From: Kluyvera ascorbata_C
GTDB lineage: Bacteria; Pseudomonadota; Gammaproteobacteria; Enterobacterales; Enterobacteriaceae
Direction of reading: 5' to 3'
Assembly (NCBI RefSeq): GCF_044197065.1
Contig: NZ_JBIQOI010000003.1
Span: forward strand, 62,001-126,000
Length of the DNA stretch: 64,000 nt
Part shown: in pieces, positions 25,524 through 34,680 of the stretch
Layout: the number at the start of each line of letters is the position of its first letter
How positions within the stretch are numbered: position 1 is the stretch's first letter
The notes under the pieces: model-generated
The model's input: the letters and a program-made list of their open reading frames with translations, nothing else
What the model was told of the DNA's origin: nothing
The model's database searches: none
Position numbers and translations under genes: made by a program

Positions 25524-25661
25524 ATGATTTCGTGCTGGATACGTGTGGATTTAAAGGAAGGAGTCAGTATACCCGCTGGCTGCGAGATATACAGTATGAA
25601 ACGAGGTTGTTTAGACTAAATTGGGGAAAACAGGTCCGTTTTTACCACGAACCCACCCGTT

Positions 25662-25967
25662 TTAGCTCATGGAGAGATGTAAAAATCGGCCATCGGCATC
25701 GAAAGAGCAGACAAAACTTTCATTTCGCGCCGTATAGCCGCGGAGTTCATAACTTCCCTGGAAACGTTCAAATCCGGTGACATCAATTTTCTTCGTCGCG
25801 GTGTTATAGCGTTCTGCAGCATTGTCTTTGCACAATTGCTCCATAGAAAGCGAACGTTCGGAATTCACGCGCGCACTTTGTGATTTTTGTACAACCGACG
25901 GTTCCGCCGAAGAGCATCCTGCAAGCAGAATAATGGTCAGCAAAGCAGGGAGAGGTTTCATCATCAT
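25662..25967 (-). CDS. ysaB: Small lipoprotein YsaB
   Basis: This 101-residue precursor has lipobox LAGC (Cys18) and Ser at +2, predicting outer-membrane sorting. The body matches YsaB of E. coli (99 aa), including LCKDNAAERYNT and the C-terminal VCSFDADGRFLHLSM block. The function is unknown. It lies upstream of glyQ on the same strand with its own leader. Confidence 0.88.
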   Translation of the reverse strand: MMMKPLPALLTIILLAGCSSAEPSVVQKSQSARVNSERSLSMEQLCKDNAAERYNTATKKIDVTGFERFQGSYELRGYTARNESFVCSFDADGRFLHLSMS

Positions 25968-26137
25968 TATTTATCTTACCGGGCTGTTATTTTAGGCTTT
26001 ACCCCTTTCTTACCGCCGCATTGTGCGAAGATTGCTTCACCATCACAAGCGCGGGGCGAGAAACTCGGAATTATCCAGTGAGATAGCAAGCACTGGGGCG
26101 AGTCTGACCTTATTTATAGCGGAAAAATAGGTATCTG

Positions 26138-27133
26138 ATGCAAGCAAAGATTAACTGGATTGAGAACTTACGCGGAATTGCCTGCCTGATGGTGGTGATG
26201 ATCCATACCACGACCTGGTATATCACCCACCCGCACGACGTGAGTCCGCTAAGTTGGGACTTTGCTAACGTCTTAAACTCCGCTTCCCGCGTCAGCGTGC
26301 CGCTCTTTTTTATGATTTCCGGCTACCTGTTTTTCGGCCCGCGTAGCGCCCAGCCGCGCCATTTTCTCCGTATTGCGCTCTGCCTGCTGTTCTATAGCGC
26401 CGTCGCGCTGCTGTTTATCGCCTCTTTTACCCATATCAGCGTTGAAGCCTCGTTGAAGCATATACTGCAAAAACCGGTGTTCTATCACCTGTGGTTTTTC
26501 TTCGCCATCATCGTCATTTACCTGGTTTCACCGTTGATTGAGGTTAAAACCATCAGCGGCAAAATGTTGCTGGCGTTAATGGTAGTGATTGGCCTGGCGG
26601 CGAACCCCAATACCGTTTCGCTCAGCACTCACGGCGTCGAATGGCTGCCGGTTAACTTGTACATCAACGGCGATACGTTCTATTACGTTATTTACGGGTT
26701 ACTAGGGCGTGCAATCGGTATGATGGAAACCGATAAAAAAGGTCTCTCCTGGTGCTGCGCGCTGCTATTTGCAGCCTCCGTATGGATTATCTCACGGGGT
26801 ACGCTGCACGAGCTGCAATGGCGCGGCAACTTCGCCGATACCTGGTACGTTTACTGCGGCCCGATGGTCTTTATCTGCGCCGTATCGCTGTTGACGCTGA
26901 TTAAAAATACCCTGAACGCGCGAGTGCTTCCGGGGCTCGGCTTTATTTCAAAGCATTCGCTGGGTATTTATGGCTTTCATGCGCTGATTATTTACGCCTT
27001 ACGTACCGGCGGTCTGGAATTAAAACGCTGGCCTGCACTGGATATTCTCTGGATATTCAGCGCAACGCTTGCCGCAAGCCTGCTGCTTTCTATGCTGCTA
27101 CAGCGTGTCGATACCCGTAGGCTGGTCAGTTAA
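26138..27133 (+). CDS. wecH: O-acetyltransferase WecH
   Basis: Integral inner-membrane acyltransferase (family 3) with about ten helices that O-acetylates GlcNAc residues of enterobacterial common antigen. The 331-residue protein starts with IENLRGIACLMVVMIHTTTW, holding the conserved Arg and catalytic-type His, and matches E. coli WecH (YiaH, 331 aa) throughout. Its last 36 bp overlap the 3' end of the convergent yiaB. Confidence 0.94.
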   Translation: MQAKINWIENLRGIACLMVVMIHTTTWYITHPHDVSPLSWDFANVLNSASRVSVPLFFMISGYLFFGPRSAQPRHFLRIALCLLFYSAVALLFIASFTHISVEASLKHILQKPVFYHLWFFFAIIVIYLVSPLIEVKTISGKMLLALMVVIGLAANPNTVSLSTHGVEWLPVNLYINGDTFYYVIYGLLGRAIGMMETDKKGLSWCCALLFAASVWIISRGTLHELQWRGNFADTWYVYCGPMVFICAVSLLTLIKNTLNARVLPGLGFISKHSLGIYGFHALIIYALRTGGLELKRWPALDILWIFSATLAASLLLSMLLQRVDTRRLVS

Positions 27134-27475
27134 TTCCCTAGCCCGCATCAGAAGATACTGACCCGATATACAAAGACAGAATGCCGCAAGATATGCGCCT
27201 CTTTCGACCAGCGAGAGCGGCGCATTCCACAACCCCACCAGCAACAACCCGCAAGTCATCAGCGCTACCATCTGGCAGACAGAGGCAAAACTACCGTCAA
27301 TCGATCCACGTTTCACTTCACGCCGATAGACATAGATGACGAACATACCAGTGACCAGCACGCCCAGGAAATAACCTTTGCCGCTTAATAACGGACAGGC
27401 CTGCCATAAACCAATGAGATAAATCAGAGCGCCAACAAGCATGATTAGCCATGAAATAAGCACAGAACGTTTCAT
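27098..27475 (-). CDS. yiaB: Inner-membrane protein YiaB
   Basis: This 125-residue protein has four predicted membrane helices of the YiaA/YiaB domain family. Diagnostic stretches are LIYLIGLWQACPLLSGKGYF and LLLVGLWNAPLSL, which align with K-12 YiaB. I chose the ATG at 27473-27475, preceded by AGGAG; an ATG nine codons earlier is less well placed. K-12 carries yiaA beside it; no yiaA is present here. The function is unknown. Confidence 0.85.
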   Translation of the reverse strand: MKRSVLISWLIMLVGALIYLIGLWQACPLLSGKGYFLGVLVTGMFVIYVYRREVKRGSIDGSFASVCQMVALMTCGLLLVGLWNAPLSLVERGAYLAAFCLCISGQYLLMRARELTDQPTGIDTL

Positions 27476-27610
27476 TGGGATCTCCTTATCCATCAAATGC
27501 ACATTATGGGAAACGGGAGGCTGGCAACACCGAAAAAGCGACTCAGGGGAGCATTTCAGAATAAAATCATATAATTATTTTATTATTTGCTTCGATTTAA
27601 TTGCGGGAGT

Positions 27611-27640
27611 AAATCCCTCCTGCTTGCAGGAGGGATTTAT
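27611..27640 (-). terminator. Hairpin downstream of xylB
   Basis: AAATCCCTCCTGC pairs perfectly with GCAGGAGGGATTT, directly past the xylB stop codon. The T-run is short (TTT), so termination is likely but perhaps not complete. Confidence 0.6.
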
Positions 27641-27642
27641 CA

Positions 27643-29097
27643 TCAGGACATCAGCGGCAGCAACCGCTGATACAGTTTGCGGAAGGTCTCACGGCGCTGC
27701 AGGTAAACAGCATGAAGATCAGCATCCGGATAATGTGTTTGTTCCAGCTGGAGCTGCGGCAGTAAGTCTGACAGCGGCTTATCCGGATTCACAGCAATTT
27801 GCGCCAGCCGCGCTGCACCTAGCGCTGGGCCAACATCGCCCCCGGTGCGATAGTCCAGCTGTAACCCGCTAATATCTGCCAGCATCTGCCGCCACCATGG
27901 GCTTCGCGCGCCGCCGCCGATAAGCGTGATGCTTTCCGGCGTCACGCCGCAGGCATGAACCACATCCATCCCATCAGCCAACGCATAGCCTACCCCTTCC
28001 AGCACCGCTTTCGCCAGTTCGGCAGGACCATGCTGGTGCGTCAGGCCAAAGAAAACGCCTTTCGCTTGCGGGTTATTGTGCGGCGTGCGTTCACCGGAAA
28101 GATACGGTAAGAACCAAATTGGGTCAGCGCTGGCATCCGCATTTTCCGCCGCGCTAATCAGCGCAGGCACGGTCGTCAGGCCGGTCAACCTTGCCGCCCA
28201 ATCCAGACAAGACGCGGCGCTCAGCATCACCGACATCAAATGCCAGCGGCCCGGCAGCGCATGGCAGAAACTGTGTACGGCGCTTTCCGGCTTGCTCAGG
28301 AACCCTTCGCTCACCGCAAAGTAGACGCCCGAAGTGCCCAGCGACAGCATCGCCTGGCCAGCATCCGCCATACCCACACCGATGGCGCCAGCTGCGTTAT
28401 CACCACCGCCCGCCACTACCGGCACCGCTGGCATATTCCATGCGCTGGCAACCGATGGCAGCAATTTCCCGGTGATGTCACAGCCTTCATACAGCGCCGG
28501 CATGTTGTCACGGGTCAGATGGCAAGCGGCGAGCATCTCATCGCTCCAGTCACGCTTCGCGACATCCATCCACATGGTGCCTGCTGCGTCGGACATATCA
28601 CTGGCAAAATCACCGGTCATACGCAGACGCAAATAATCTTTTGGTAATAGCACCTTATCGATCTGGCTGAAGATCTCAGGTTCGTGCCGCTGTACCCACA
28701 GCAGCTTCGGTGCAGTAAAACCAGGCATCATCAGGTTGCCGGTTATCTGCCGCGACGTTTTCACCTTCGCTTCCAGAAGCTCGCACTCTTCAGCACAGCG
28801 TCCATCGTTCCACAGAATAGCCGGGCGCAGCACGCGCTGGTGTTTGTCCAGCAGCGTTGCACCGTGCATTTGCCCTGCAATCCCCAGAGACTTCACGCCC
28901 TGAAGGCTGTGCAGTTGGCTGAGTCCTTTGATGGCACGATCCGTTGCCTGCCACCACTGCTCTGGGTCCTGCTCAGACCATAGCGGGTGCGGACGGGAAA
29001 CCGTCAGTTTTTCCGTATGTGACGCCAGGACGCTTCCCTGTTCATCAAGCAGAATCGCCTTAACGCCAGACGTGCCTAGATCTATGCCGATATACAT
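27643..29097 (-). CDS. xylB: Xylulokinase
   Basis: Phosphorylates D-xylulose to xylulose-5-phosphate, the second step of xylose catabolism. The 484-residue FGGY-family kinase starts MYIGIDLGTSGVKAILL (phosphate-1 motif) and contains AGQMHGATLL, the catalytic Asp in ILWNDGRCAEE, and the GGGARSPWWRQMLAD adenosine motif. The ATG at 29097 with GGAG upstream gives the K-12 length; the frame is open 54 bp further but without need. It follows xylA by about 80 bp. Confidence 0.97.
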   Translation of the reverse strand: MYIGIDLGTSGVKAILLDEQGSVLASHTEKLTVSRPHPLWSEQDPEQWWQATDRAIKGLSQLHSLQGVKSLGIAGQMHGATLLDKHQRVLRPAILWNDGRCAEECELLEAKVKTSRQITGNLMMPGFTAPKLLWVQRHEPEIFSQIDKVLLPKDYLRLRMTGDFASDMSDAAGTMWMDVAKRDWSDEMLAACHLTRDNMPALYEGCDITGKLLPSVASAWNMPAVPVVAGGGDNAAGAIGVGMADAGQAMLSLGTSGVYFAVSEGFLSKPESAVHSFCHALPGRWHLMSVMLSAASCLDWAARLTGLTTVPALISAAENADASADPIWFLPYLSGERTPHNNPQAKGVFFGLTHQHGPAELAKAVLEGVGYALADGMDVVHACGVTPESITLIGGGARSPWWRQMLADISGLQLDYRTGGDVGPALGAARLAQIAVNPDKPLSDLLPQLQLEQTHYPDADLHAVYLQRRETFRKLYQRLLPLMS

Positions 29098-29178
29098 CGC
29101 GACTGCTCCTTTAGGTGGTACGATGCCCGGCAAGCTCACGCTCCCGGGCACGTTATACTGCGAAATGCGGTGGTTAAC

Positions 29179-30501
29179 TTACTTGTCGAACAGGTAGTGG
29201 TTTACCAGCCCTTCCAGCAACTCCTGATGGCCGCTCTGGTGCTGTGGTGCCAACTGATGCTGCTCGGCATATTTGGCCAGTTCCTGCAGGGACATCTGGC
29301 CTTTCAGGATCTGCTGACCCAGTTCGCCATTCCAGCCCGCATAGCGTTTTGCCACACGTTTATCCAGCTCACCGCCTTCAATCATACGGGCAGCGACTTT
29401 CAGCGACAGTGCCATGGTATCCATTCCGCTGATGTGGCCGTAGAACAGGTCATATTTGTCGGTGCTCTGGCGACGAACCTTCGCATCGAAGTTCAGGCCA
29501 CCGGTAGTGAAACCGCCCGCTTTCAGAATCTCATACATCACCAGCGAGTTTTCTTCCACGCTGTTCGGGAACTGGTCGGTATCCCAGCCCAGCTGCGGAT
29601 CACCGCGGTTGGCATCCACGGAGCCAAACAGGCCCAGCGCAATCGCCGTCGCAATTTCATGATGGAATGAGTGACCAGCCAGCGTCGCATGGTTTGCTTC
29701 GATGTTGAGCTTAATTTCTTTTTCCAGACCGAACTGCTTCAGGAAGCCGTAAACGGTGGAAGCATCGTAGTCGTACTGGTGTTTGGTTGGTTCCTGAGGC
29801 TTCGGCTCAATCAGCAGCGTACCCTGGAAACCGATTTTGTGTTTGTGCTCAACCACCATCTGCATGAAGCGGCCAATCTGCTCGCGCTCCTGACGCAGGT
29901 CGGTATTCAGCAGCGTTTCGTAACCTTCGCGACCGCCCCACAGGACGTAGTTTTCACCGCCCAGCTTATGGGTAGCATTCATCGCGGTGAAGACCTGAGT
30001 CGCAGCCCAGCTAAAGACTTCTGGATCTGGGTTCGTTGCCGCGCCTGCGCCATAGCGTGGGTTAGTGAAGCAGTTTGCGGTACCCCACAGCAGCTTCACG
30101 CCGCTCTGCTGCTGTTTCTCAGCCAGCACGTCAACCATCTGCGCAAAGTTGTTCAGATACTCTTTCAGGTTCGCGCCTTCCGGGGAAACATCCACGTCGT
30201 GGAAGCAGTAGTAAGGCACATTCAGTTTGTGGAAGAATTCAAACGCCACGTCAGCTTTACGTTTTGCGCGCTCAATCGCTTCGCCAGGCTGCTGCCATGG
30301 GCGGTCAAATGAGCCAACACCAAACATATCTGCACCGTTCCAGCAGAAGGTATGCCAGTAGCAAGCGGCGAAGCGAAGATGGTCTTCCATACGTTTGCCC
30401 AGCACTAATTCGTCCGGGTTGTAGTGGCGGAAAGCCAGCGGGTTCTCAGTTTTTGGGCCTTCAAAACGAACACGATCCAGTTGGTCGAAATAAGCTTGCA
30501 T
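29179..30501 (-). CDS. xylA: Xylose isomerase
   Basis: Converts D-xylose to D-xylulose in the cytoplasm using two divalent metals. The 440-residue TIM-barrel protein has the catalytic His in CYWHTFCWNGADMFG (about 97-111), the Asp/His segment YCFHDVDVSPEG, and the metal site NIEANHATLAGHSFHHE. The start MQAYFDQLDRV is that of E. coli XylA; an ATG four codons upstream is possible but unlikely. First gene of xylAB, divergent from xylFGHR. Confidence 0.97.
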   Translation of the reverse strand: MQAYFDQLDRVRFEGPKTENPLAFRHYNPDELVLGKRMEDHLRFAACYWHTFCWNGADMFGVGSFDRPWQQPGEAIERAKRKADVAFEFFHKLNVPYYCFHDVDVSPEGANLKEYLNNFAQMVDVLAEKQQQSGVKLLWGTANCFTNPRYGAGAATNPDPEVFSWAATQVFTAMNATHKLGGENYVLWGGREGYETLLNTDLRQEREQIGRFMQMVVEHKHKIGFQGTLLIEPKPQEPTKHQYDYDASTVYGFLKQFGLEKEIKLNIEANHATLAGHSFHHEIATAIALGLFGSVDANRGDPQLGWDTDQFPNSVEENSLVMYEILKAGGFTTGGLNFDAKVRRQSTDKYDLFYGHISGMDTMALSLKVAARMIEGGELDKRVAKRYAGWNGELGQQILKGQMSLQELAKYAEQHQLAPQHQSGHQELLEGLVNHYLFDK

Positions 30502-30859
30502 AATGAACTCCATAATCTGACAGGCGGCGAGGAATAATTCGTTTTGTAATACTGAATTCTGATTTGCACTTGCTCAATTACGTTATTTCACACTGCTATT
30601 AAGAGAATCCACAAATGTGCGCTAGCTCGCAAAACAAATAGGAATCAGCCTCGATTTATGTGAGTAAATTTTGCATACGATGATTTTAAAATCAGATCGC
30701 GGTCATAATTTGACAATTAAACGAAATATCGTAATAGGAAGATAAAAATCTGTAATTGCCAGACAGCATTTACATGTTAAAAATTTGCTGCGTGTTAAGT
30801 CATCTCCGTTTCTTTTATCGCCAATCTCATCACCTATCCCTACAGAAGGCATTACGATT
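30502..30859. promoter_or_regulatory. xylA-xylF divergent control region
   Basis: This is a 358-bp non-coding region. The xylA side (about 30568-30630) carries a block around TTATTTCACACTGCTATTAAG that agrees with what I recall of the E. coli xylA promoter and XylR operator. A TGTGA-containing half-site (30659-30675) near the middle is the probable CRP site. On the xylF side TTGACA (30710-30715) and TAATAG (30732-30737) with a 16-bp spacer form a candidate promoter. Control by XylR plus CRP is expected. Confidence 0.65.
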
Positions 30860-31852
30860 ATGAAGATAAAGAACCTTTGCCTCACACTCTGCGCATCGCT
30901 ACTGCTCACCAGCATGGTGAGTAGCGCCAAAGAAGTAAAAATCGGTATGGCTATTGATGACCTGCGCCTTGAGCGCTGGCAAAAAGACCGCGACATCTTT
31001 GTGAATAAGGCTGAACAGCTGGGGGCACAGGTTTTTGTGCAATCCGCTAACGGCAATGAAGAGACACAAATGTCGCAGATCGAGAATATGATCAACCGTG
31101 GTGTAGATGTCCTTGTTATTATTCCGTATAACGGGCAAGTACTTAGCAACGTAATTAAAGAAGCGAAACAAGAAGGCATTAAAGTATTAGCTTACGACCG
31201 CATGATCAATAATGCGGATATTGATTTTTATATTTCTTTCGACAACGAAAAAGTCGGTGAAATGCAGGCGCAAAGTCTGGTTAATCAGGTACCTCAGGGA
31301 AATTATTTCCTGATGGGTGGTTCGCCGGTTGATAATAACGCTAAACTTTTCCGCGCCGGACAGATGAAAGTATTAAAACCTTATATTGATGATGGCAAAA
31401 TTAAAGTTGTCGGCGATCAATGGGTTGACGGTTGGTTGCCGGAAAATGCGCTGAAAATTATGGAAAACGCCCTCACCGCTAACAATAACAAAATCGATGC
31501 GGTTGTAGCGTCAAACGATGCCACCGCAGGCGGCGCCATTCAGGCACTCAGCGCTCAGGGTCTGGCTGGCAAAGTGGCTATCTCTGGTCAGGATGCCGAT
31601 CTGGCGGGGGTGAAACGGATTATCAACGGCACGCAAACCATGACCGTATATAAACCGATCACCTTACTGGCCAATAGCGCAGCAGAAATCGCCGTTGAGC
31701 TCGGTAACGGCAAGCAGCCGAAAGCCGATGCCACGCTGAATAATGGTCTGAAAGATGTGCCATCCCGCCTGCTCACCCCAATTGAAGTCAATAAAACCAA
31801 TATTGACGACACCGTTGTAAAAGATGGTTTCCATAAGAAGAGCGAACTCTAA
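30860..31852 (+). CDS. xylF: D-xylose-binding periplasmic protein
   Basis: High-affinity periplasmic receptor of the xylose ABC importer. The 330-residue precursor has a Sec signal peptide (MKIKNLCLTLCASLLLTSMV, cleavage near SSA-K) and the ribose/galactose-type two-lobe fold, with the sugar pocket segments DDLRLERWQKDRD and AYDRMINNADIDFYIS. Length equals E. coli XylF. I chose the ATG at 30860; the frame extends upstream to 30785 without a signal-like start. Confidence 0.96.
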   Translation: MKIKNLCLTLCASLLLTSMVSSAKEVKIGMAIDDLRLERWQKDRDIFVNKAEQLGAQVFVQSANGNEETQMSQIENMINRGVDVLVIIPYNGQVLSNVIKEAKQEGIKVLAYDRMINNADIDFYISFDNEKVGEMQAQSLVNQVPQGNYFLMGGSPVDNNAKLFRAGQMKVLKPYIDDGKIKVVGDQWVDGWLPENALKIMENALTANNNKIDAVVASNDATAGGAIQALSAQGLAGKVAISGQDADLAGVKRIINGTQTMTVYKPITLLANSAAEIAVELGNGKQPKADATLNNGLKDVPSRLLTPIEVNKTNIDDTVVKDGFHKKSEL

Positions 31853-31859
31853 ACGGCCC

Positions 31860-31880
31860 GCCCCAGCCTCACGCTGGGGC
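31860..31880 (+). promoter_or_regulatory. Intercistronic hairpin xylF-xylG
   Basis: GCCCCAGC and GCTGGGGC form a perfect 8-bp stem with a 5-nt loop, without a T-run. It probably protects the abundant xylF message from 3' decay and lowers expression of xylGH. Confidence 0.55.
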
Positions 31881-31909
31881 AGCCTGGCTTACGCGGAGCA
31901 CAAGCACTT

Positions 31910-33451
31910 ATGCCATATTTACTCGAAATGAAAAGCATCACCAAGACCTTCGGGGTGGTGAAGGCGATTGATAATGTCAGCCTGCGATTAAACCCTGGCG
32001 AAGTGGTTTCCCTGTGTGGCGAAAACGGCTCAGGAAAATCCACGTTAATGAAGGTGCTATGCGGTATTTACCCACATGGCAGCTACGAGGGGGAAATTAC
32101 CTTTGCCGGCGAGACGCTACAGCCCACGCATATTCGCGATACCGAGCGCAAAGGCATTGCTATTATTCATCAGGAACTGGCATTGGTTAAACATCTGACC
32201 GTGCTGGAAAATATTTTCCTCGGCACAGAGATTAGCCGCCACGGCGTGTTGGATTACGACACCATGACGCTGCGCTGCGAGAAATTACTGGCACAGGTGA
32301 ATCTCGCTATTTCACCCGATACGCGCGTGGGCGATTTAGGTCTAGGGCAGCAGCAGTTGGTTGAAATTGCCAAGGCGCTGAACAAGCAGGTACGACTGCT
32401 TATTCTGGACGAACCCACCGCCTCGCTCACTGAACAAGAAACTGCCGTGCTGCTGGGGATCATTCGCGATCTGCAAAACCATGGCATCGCCTGTATTTAT
32501 ATCTCCCACAAACTCAATGAAGTGAAAGCGATCTCTGACACCATCTGCGTGATCCGCGACGGCCAGCATATCGGTACTCGTGATGCCACGAATATGACTG
32601 AAGACGACATTATCACCATGATGGTTGGCCGCGAACTCACCGCGCTCTATCCGAGCGAGCCGCATACGGCTGGCGATGAAATTCTGCGCGTGGAGCACCT
32701 TACCGCCTGGCACCCCGTGAACCGGCATATTAAACGCGTGAACGACATCTCCTTTAGCCTCAAGCGCGGGGAGATTCTGGGCATCGCGGGCCTGGTGGGT
32801 GCCGGACGTACCGAAGCCGTCCAGTGCCTGTTTGGCGTTTGGCGCGGGCGCTGGGAAGGCAAAGTCTTTATTGATGGCAAGCAGGTGGACATCCGCAACT
32901 GCCAGCAGGCCATCGCCCACGGTATAGCGATGGTGCCGGAAGACCGCAAAAAAGACGGCATCGTGCCGGTCATGGCGGTTGGAAAAAATATCACGCTTGC
33001 CGCGCTCAACGACTTCAGCGGTGCATTTAGCAGCCTGGATGATGCCAAAGAACAGCAGTGCATTTTACAGTCCATCCAGCGGCTGAAGGTGAAAACGTCG
33101 TCACCGGATCTCGCTGTCGGTCGACTCAGCGGCGGCAATCAGCAAAAAGCCATTCTGGCGCGCTGCCTACTGCTTAATCCCCGCATTCTCATTCTTGATG
33201 AACCCACGCGCGGTATCGATATCGGTGCAAAGTACGAAATCTACAAGCTGATTAATCAACTGGTGCAGCAAGGCATTGCCGTCATCGTTATCTCCTCTGA
33301 ACTACCGGAAGTGCTGGGTCTGAGCGACCGGGTGCTGGTCATGCACGAGGGGAAATTAAAAGCCGACCTGGTCAATAACGGTCTGACTCAGGAACAAGTG
33401 ATGGAAGCCGCCTTAAGGAGTGAACGTCATGTCGAAAAACAACCCGTCTGA
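31910..33451 (+). CDS. xylG: Xylose ABC transporter ATP-binding protein
   Basis: This 513-residue protein has two fused ATPase domains of the sugar CUT2 type. Domain 1 has Walker A GENGSGKS (37-44) and LILDEPTASL; domain 2 has a degenerate P-loop (GLVGAGRTE), signature LSGGNQQKA and LILDEPTRGID. It energises XylH for xylose uptake. Length equals K-12 XylG. Its last 23 bp overlap xylH. Confidence 0.97.
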   Translation: MPYLLEMKSITKTFGVVKAIDNVSLRLNPGEVVSLCGENGSGKSTLMKVLCGIYPHGSYEGEITFAGETLQPTHIRDTERKGIAIIHQELALVKHLTVLENIFLGTEISRHGVLDYDTMTLRCEKLLAQVNLAISPDTRVGDLGLGQQQLVEIAKALNKQVRLLILDEPTASLTEQETAVLLGIIRDLQNHGIACIYISHKLNEVKAISDTICVIRDGQHIGTRDATNMTEDDIITMMVGRELTALYPSEPHTAGDEILRVEHLTAWHPVNRHIKRVNDISFSLKRGEILGIAGLVGAGRTEAVQCLFGVWRGRWEGKVFIDGKQVDIRNCQQAIAHGIAMVPEDRKKDGIVPVMAVGKNITLAALNDFSGAFSSLDDAKEQQCILQSIQRLKVKTSSPDLAVGRLSGGNQQKAILARCLLLNPRILILDEPTRGIDIGAKYEIYKLINQLVQQGIAVIVISSELPEVLGLSDRVLVMHEGKLKADLVNNGLTQEQVMEAALRSERHVEKQPV

Positions 33452-34610
33452 AATCAAGCTGGCGGCCTCTGCTCCCGCCCCTGCGCTGCGGCTAAAATCG
33501 CTCAACCTGCAGGTCTTCGTCATGATCGCGGCCATTGTGGTGATTATGCTGTTCTTTACCTGGACCACTGACGGCGCCTACCTCAGCGCACGTAACGTTT
33601 CCAACCTGCTGCGCCAGACCGCCATCACCGGCATTCTCGCCGTCGGAATGGTATTCGTGATTATTTCCGCCGAAATCGACCTTTCCGTCGGTTCAATGAT
33701 GGGCCTGCTAGGCGGTGCTGCCGCCATTTTTGATGTCTGGCTCGGCTGGCCGCTGCCGCTGACCATTATCGTCACGCTGACGATGGGCCTGGTGCTGGGC
33801 GCCTGGAACGGATGGTGGGTCGCCTATCGGAAAGTACCGTCGTTTATCGTAACGCTCGCCGGGATGCTTGCCTTCCGCGGCATTCTGATTGGGATAACCA
33901 ACGGTACGACCGTTTCTCCCACCAGTGCGGCGATGTCGCAAATTGGCCAAAGCTACCTGCCAGACGGTATTGGCTTCACCTTTGGCGCGATTGGGCTGAT
34001 GGCGTTTATCGCCTGGCAGTGGCGCGGGCGAATGCGGCGTCAGTCGCTGGGACTGGGCACTCCGGCTTCCAGCGGCGTGGTGGGTCGTCAGGCGCTGACG
34101 GCGGTAATCGTCCTCGGCGCTATCTGGCTGCTCAATGATTATCGCGGCGTGCCAACGCCGGTTCTGCTGCTCACGCTGCTGCTGCTGGCGGGAATGTTTA
34201 TGGCCACGCGCACCGCCTTTGGTCGACGCATATATGCTATCGGCGGCAACATCGAAGCCGCACGCCTTTCCGGTATTAACGTTGAGCGTAACAAGCTGGC
34301 GGTATTTGCCATCAACGGCCTGATGGTCGCCATTGCAGGGCTGATTCTTAGCTCACGTCTGGGAGCGGGTTCTCCGTCGGCGGGTAACATTGCCGAACTG
34401 GATGCCATTGCCGCCTGCGTTATCGGCGGCACCAGCCTCGCGGGCGGTGTGGGTAGCGTTGCTGGCGCGGTGATGGGGGCATTTATTATGGCCTCGCTCG
34501 ACAACGGAATGAGTATGATGGACGTCCCCACTTTCTGGCAATATATCGTCAAAGGTGCAATTTTATTACTCGCCGTCTGGATGGACTCCGCCACCAAACG
34601 GCGGGCTTAA
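33429..34610 (+). CDS. xylH: Xylose ABC transporter permease
   Basis: Inner-membrane permease of the xylose importer with about ten helices (CUT2 family). The 393-residue product is the same length as E. coli XylH and shares ISAEIDLSVGSMMGL and AIGGNIEAARLSGINV, the conserved cytoplasmic contact loop. The start at 33429 is preceded by AAGGAG inside xylG; an ATG three codons upstream is possible but too close to that site. Confidence 0.96.
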   Translation: MSKNNPSEIKLAASAPAPALRLKSLNLQVFVMIAAIVVIMLFFTWTTDGAYLSARNVSNLLRQTAITGILAVGMVFVIISAEIDLSVGSMMGLLGGAAAIFDVWLGWPLPLTIIVTLTMGLVLGAWNGWWVAYRKVPSFIVTLAGMLAFRGILIGITNGTTVSPTSAAMSQIGQSYLPDGIGFTFGAIGLMAFIAWQWRGRMRRQSLGLGTPASSGVVGRQALTAVIVLGAIWLLNDYRGVPTPVLLLTLLLLAGMFMATRTAFGRRIYAIGGNIEAARLSGINVERNKLAVFAINGLMVAIAGLILSSRLGAGSPSAGNIAELDAIAACVIGGTSLAGGVGSVAGAVMGAFIMASLDNGMSMMDVPTFWQYIVKGAILLLAVWMDSATKRRA

Positions 34611-34622
34611 TTGCCCAGCCGT

Positions 34623-34652
34623 GGTGTTGCCGTTCTTCATAACGGCAACACC
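34623..34652 (+). promoter_or_regulatory. Strong hairpin between xylH and xylR
   Basis: GGTGTTGCCGTT pairs with AACGGCAACACC (12 bp, 6-nt loop), followed by CCCTC instead of T residues. It probably attenuates read-through from xylFGH into xylR. Confidence 0.6.
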
Positions 34653-34680
34653 CCTCATGATTCACGAGGAACCCTGAACC

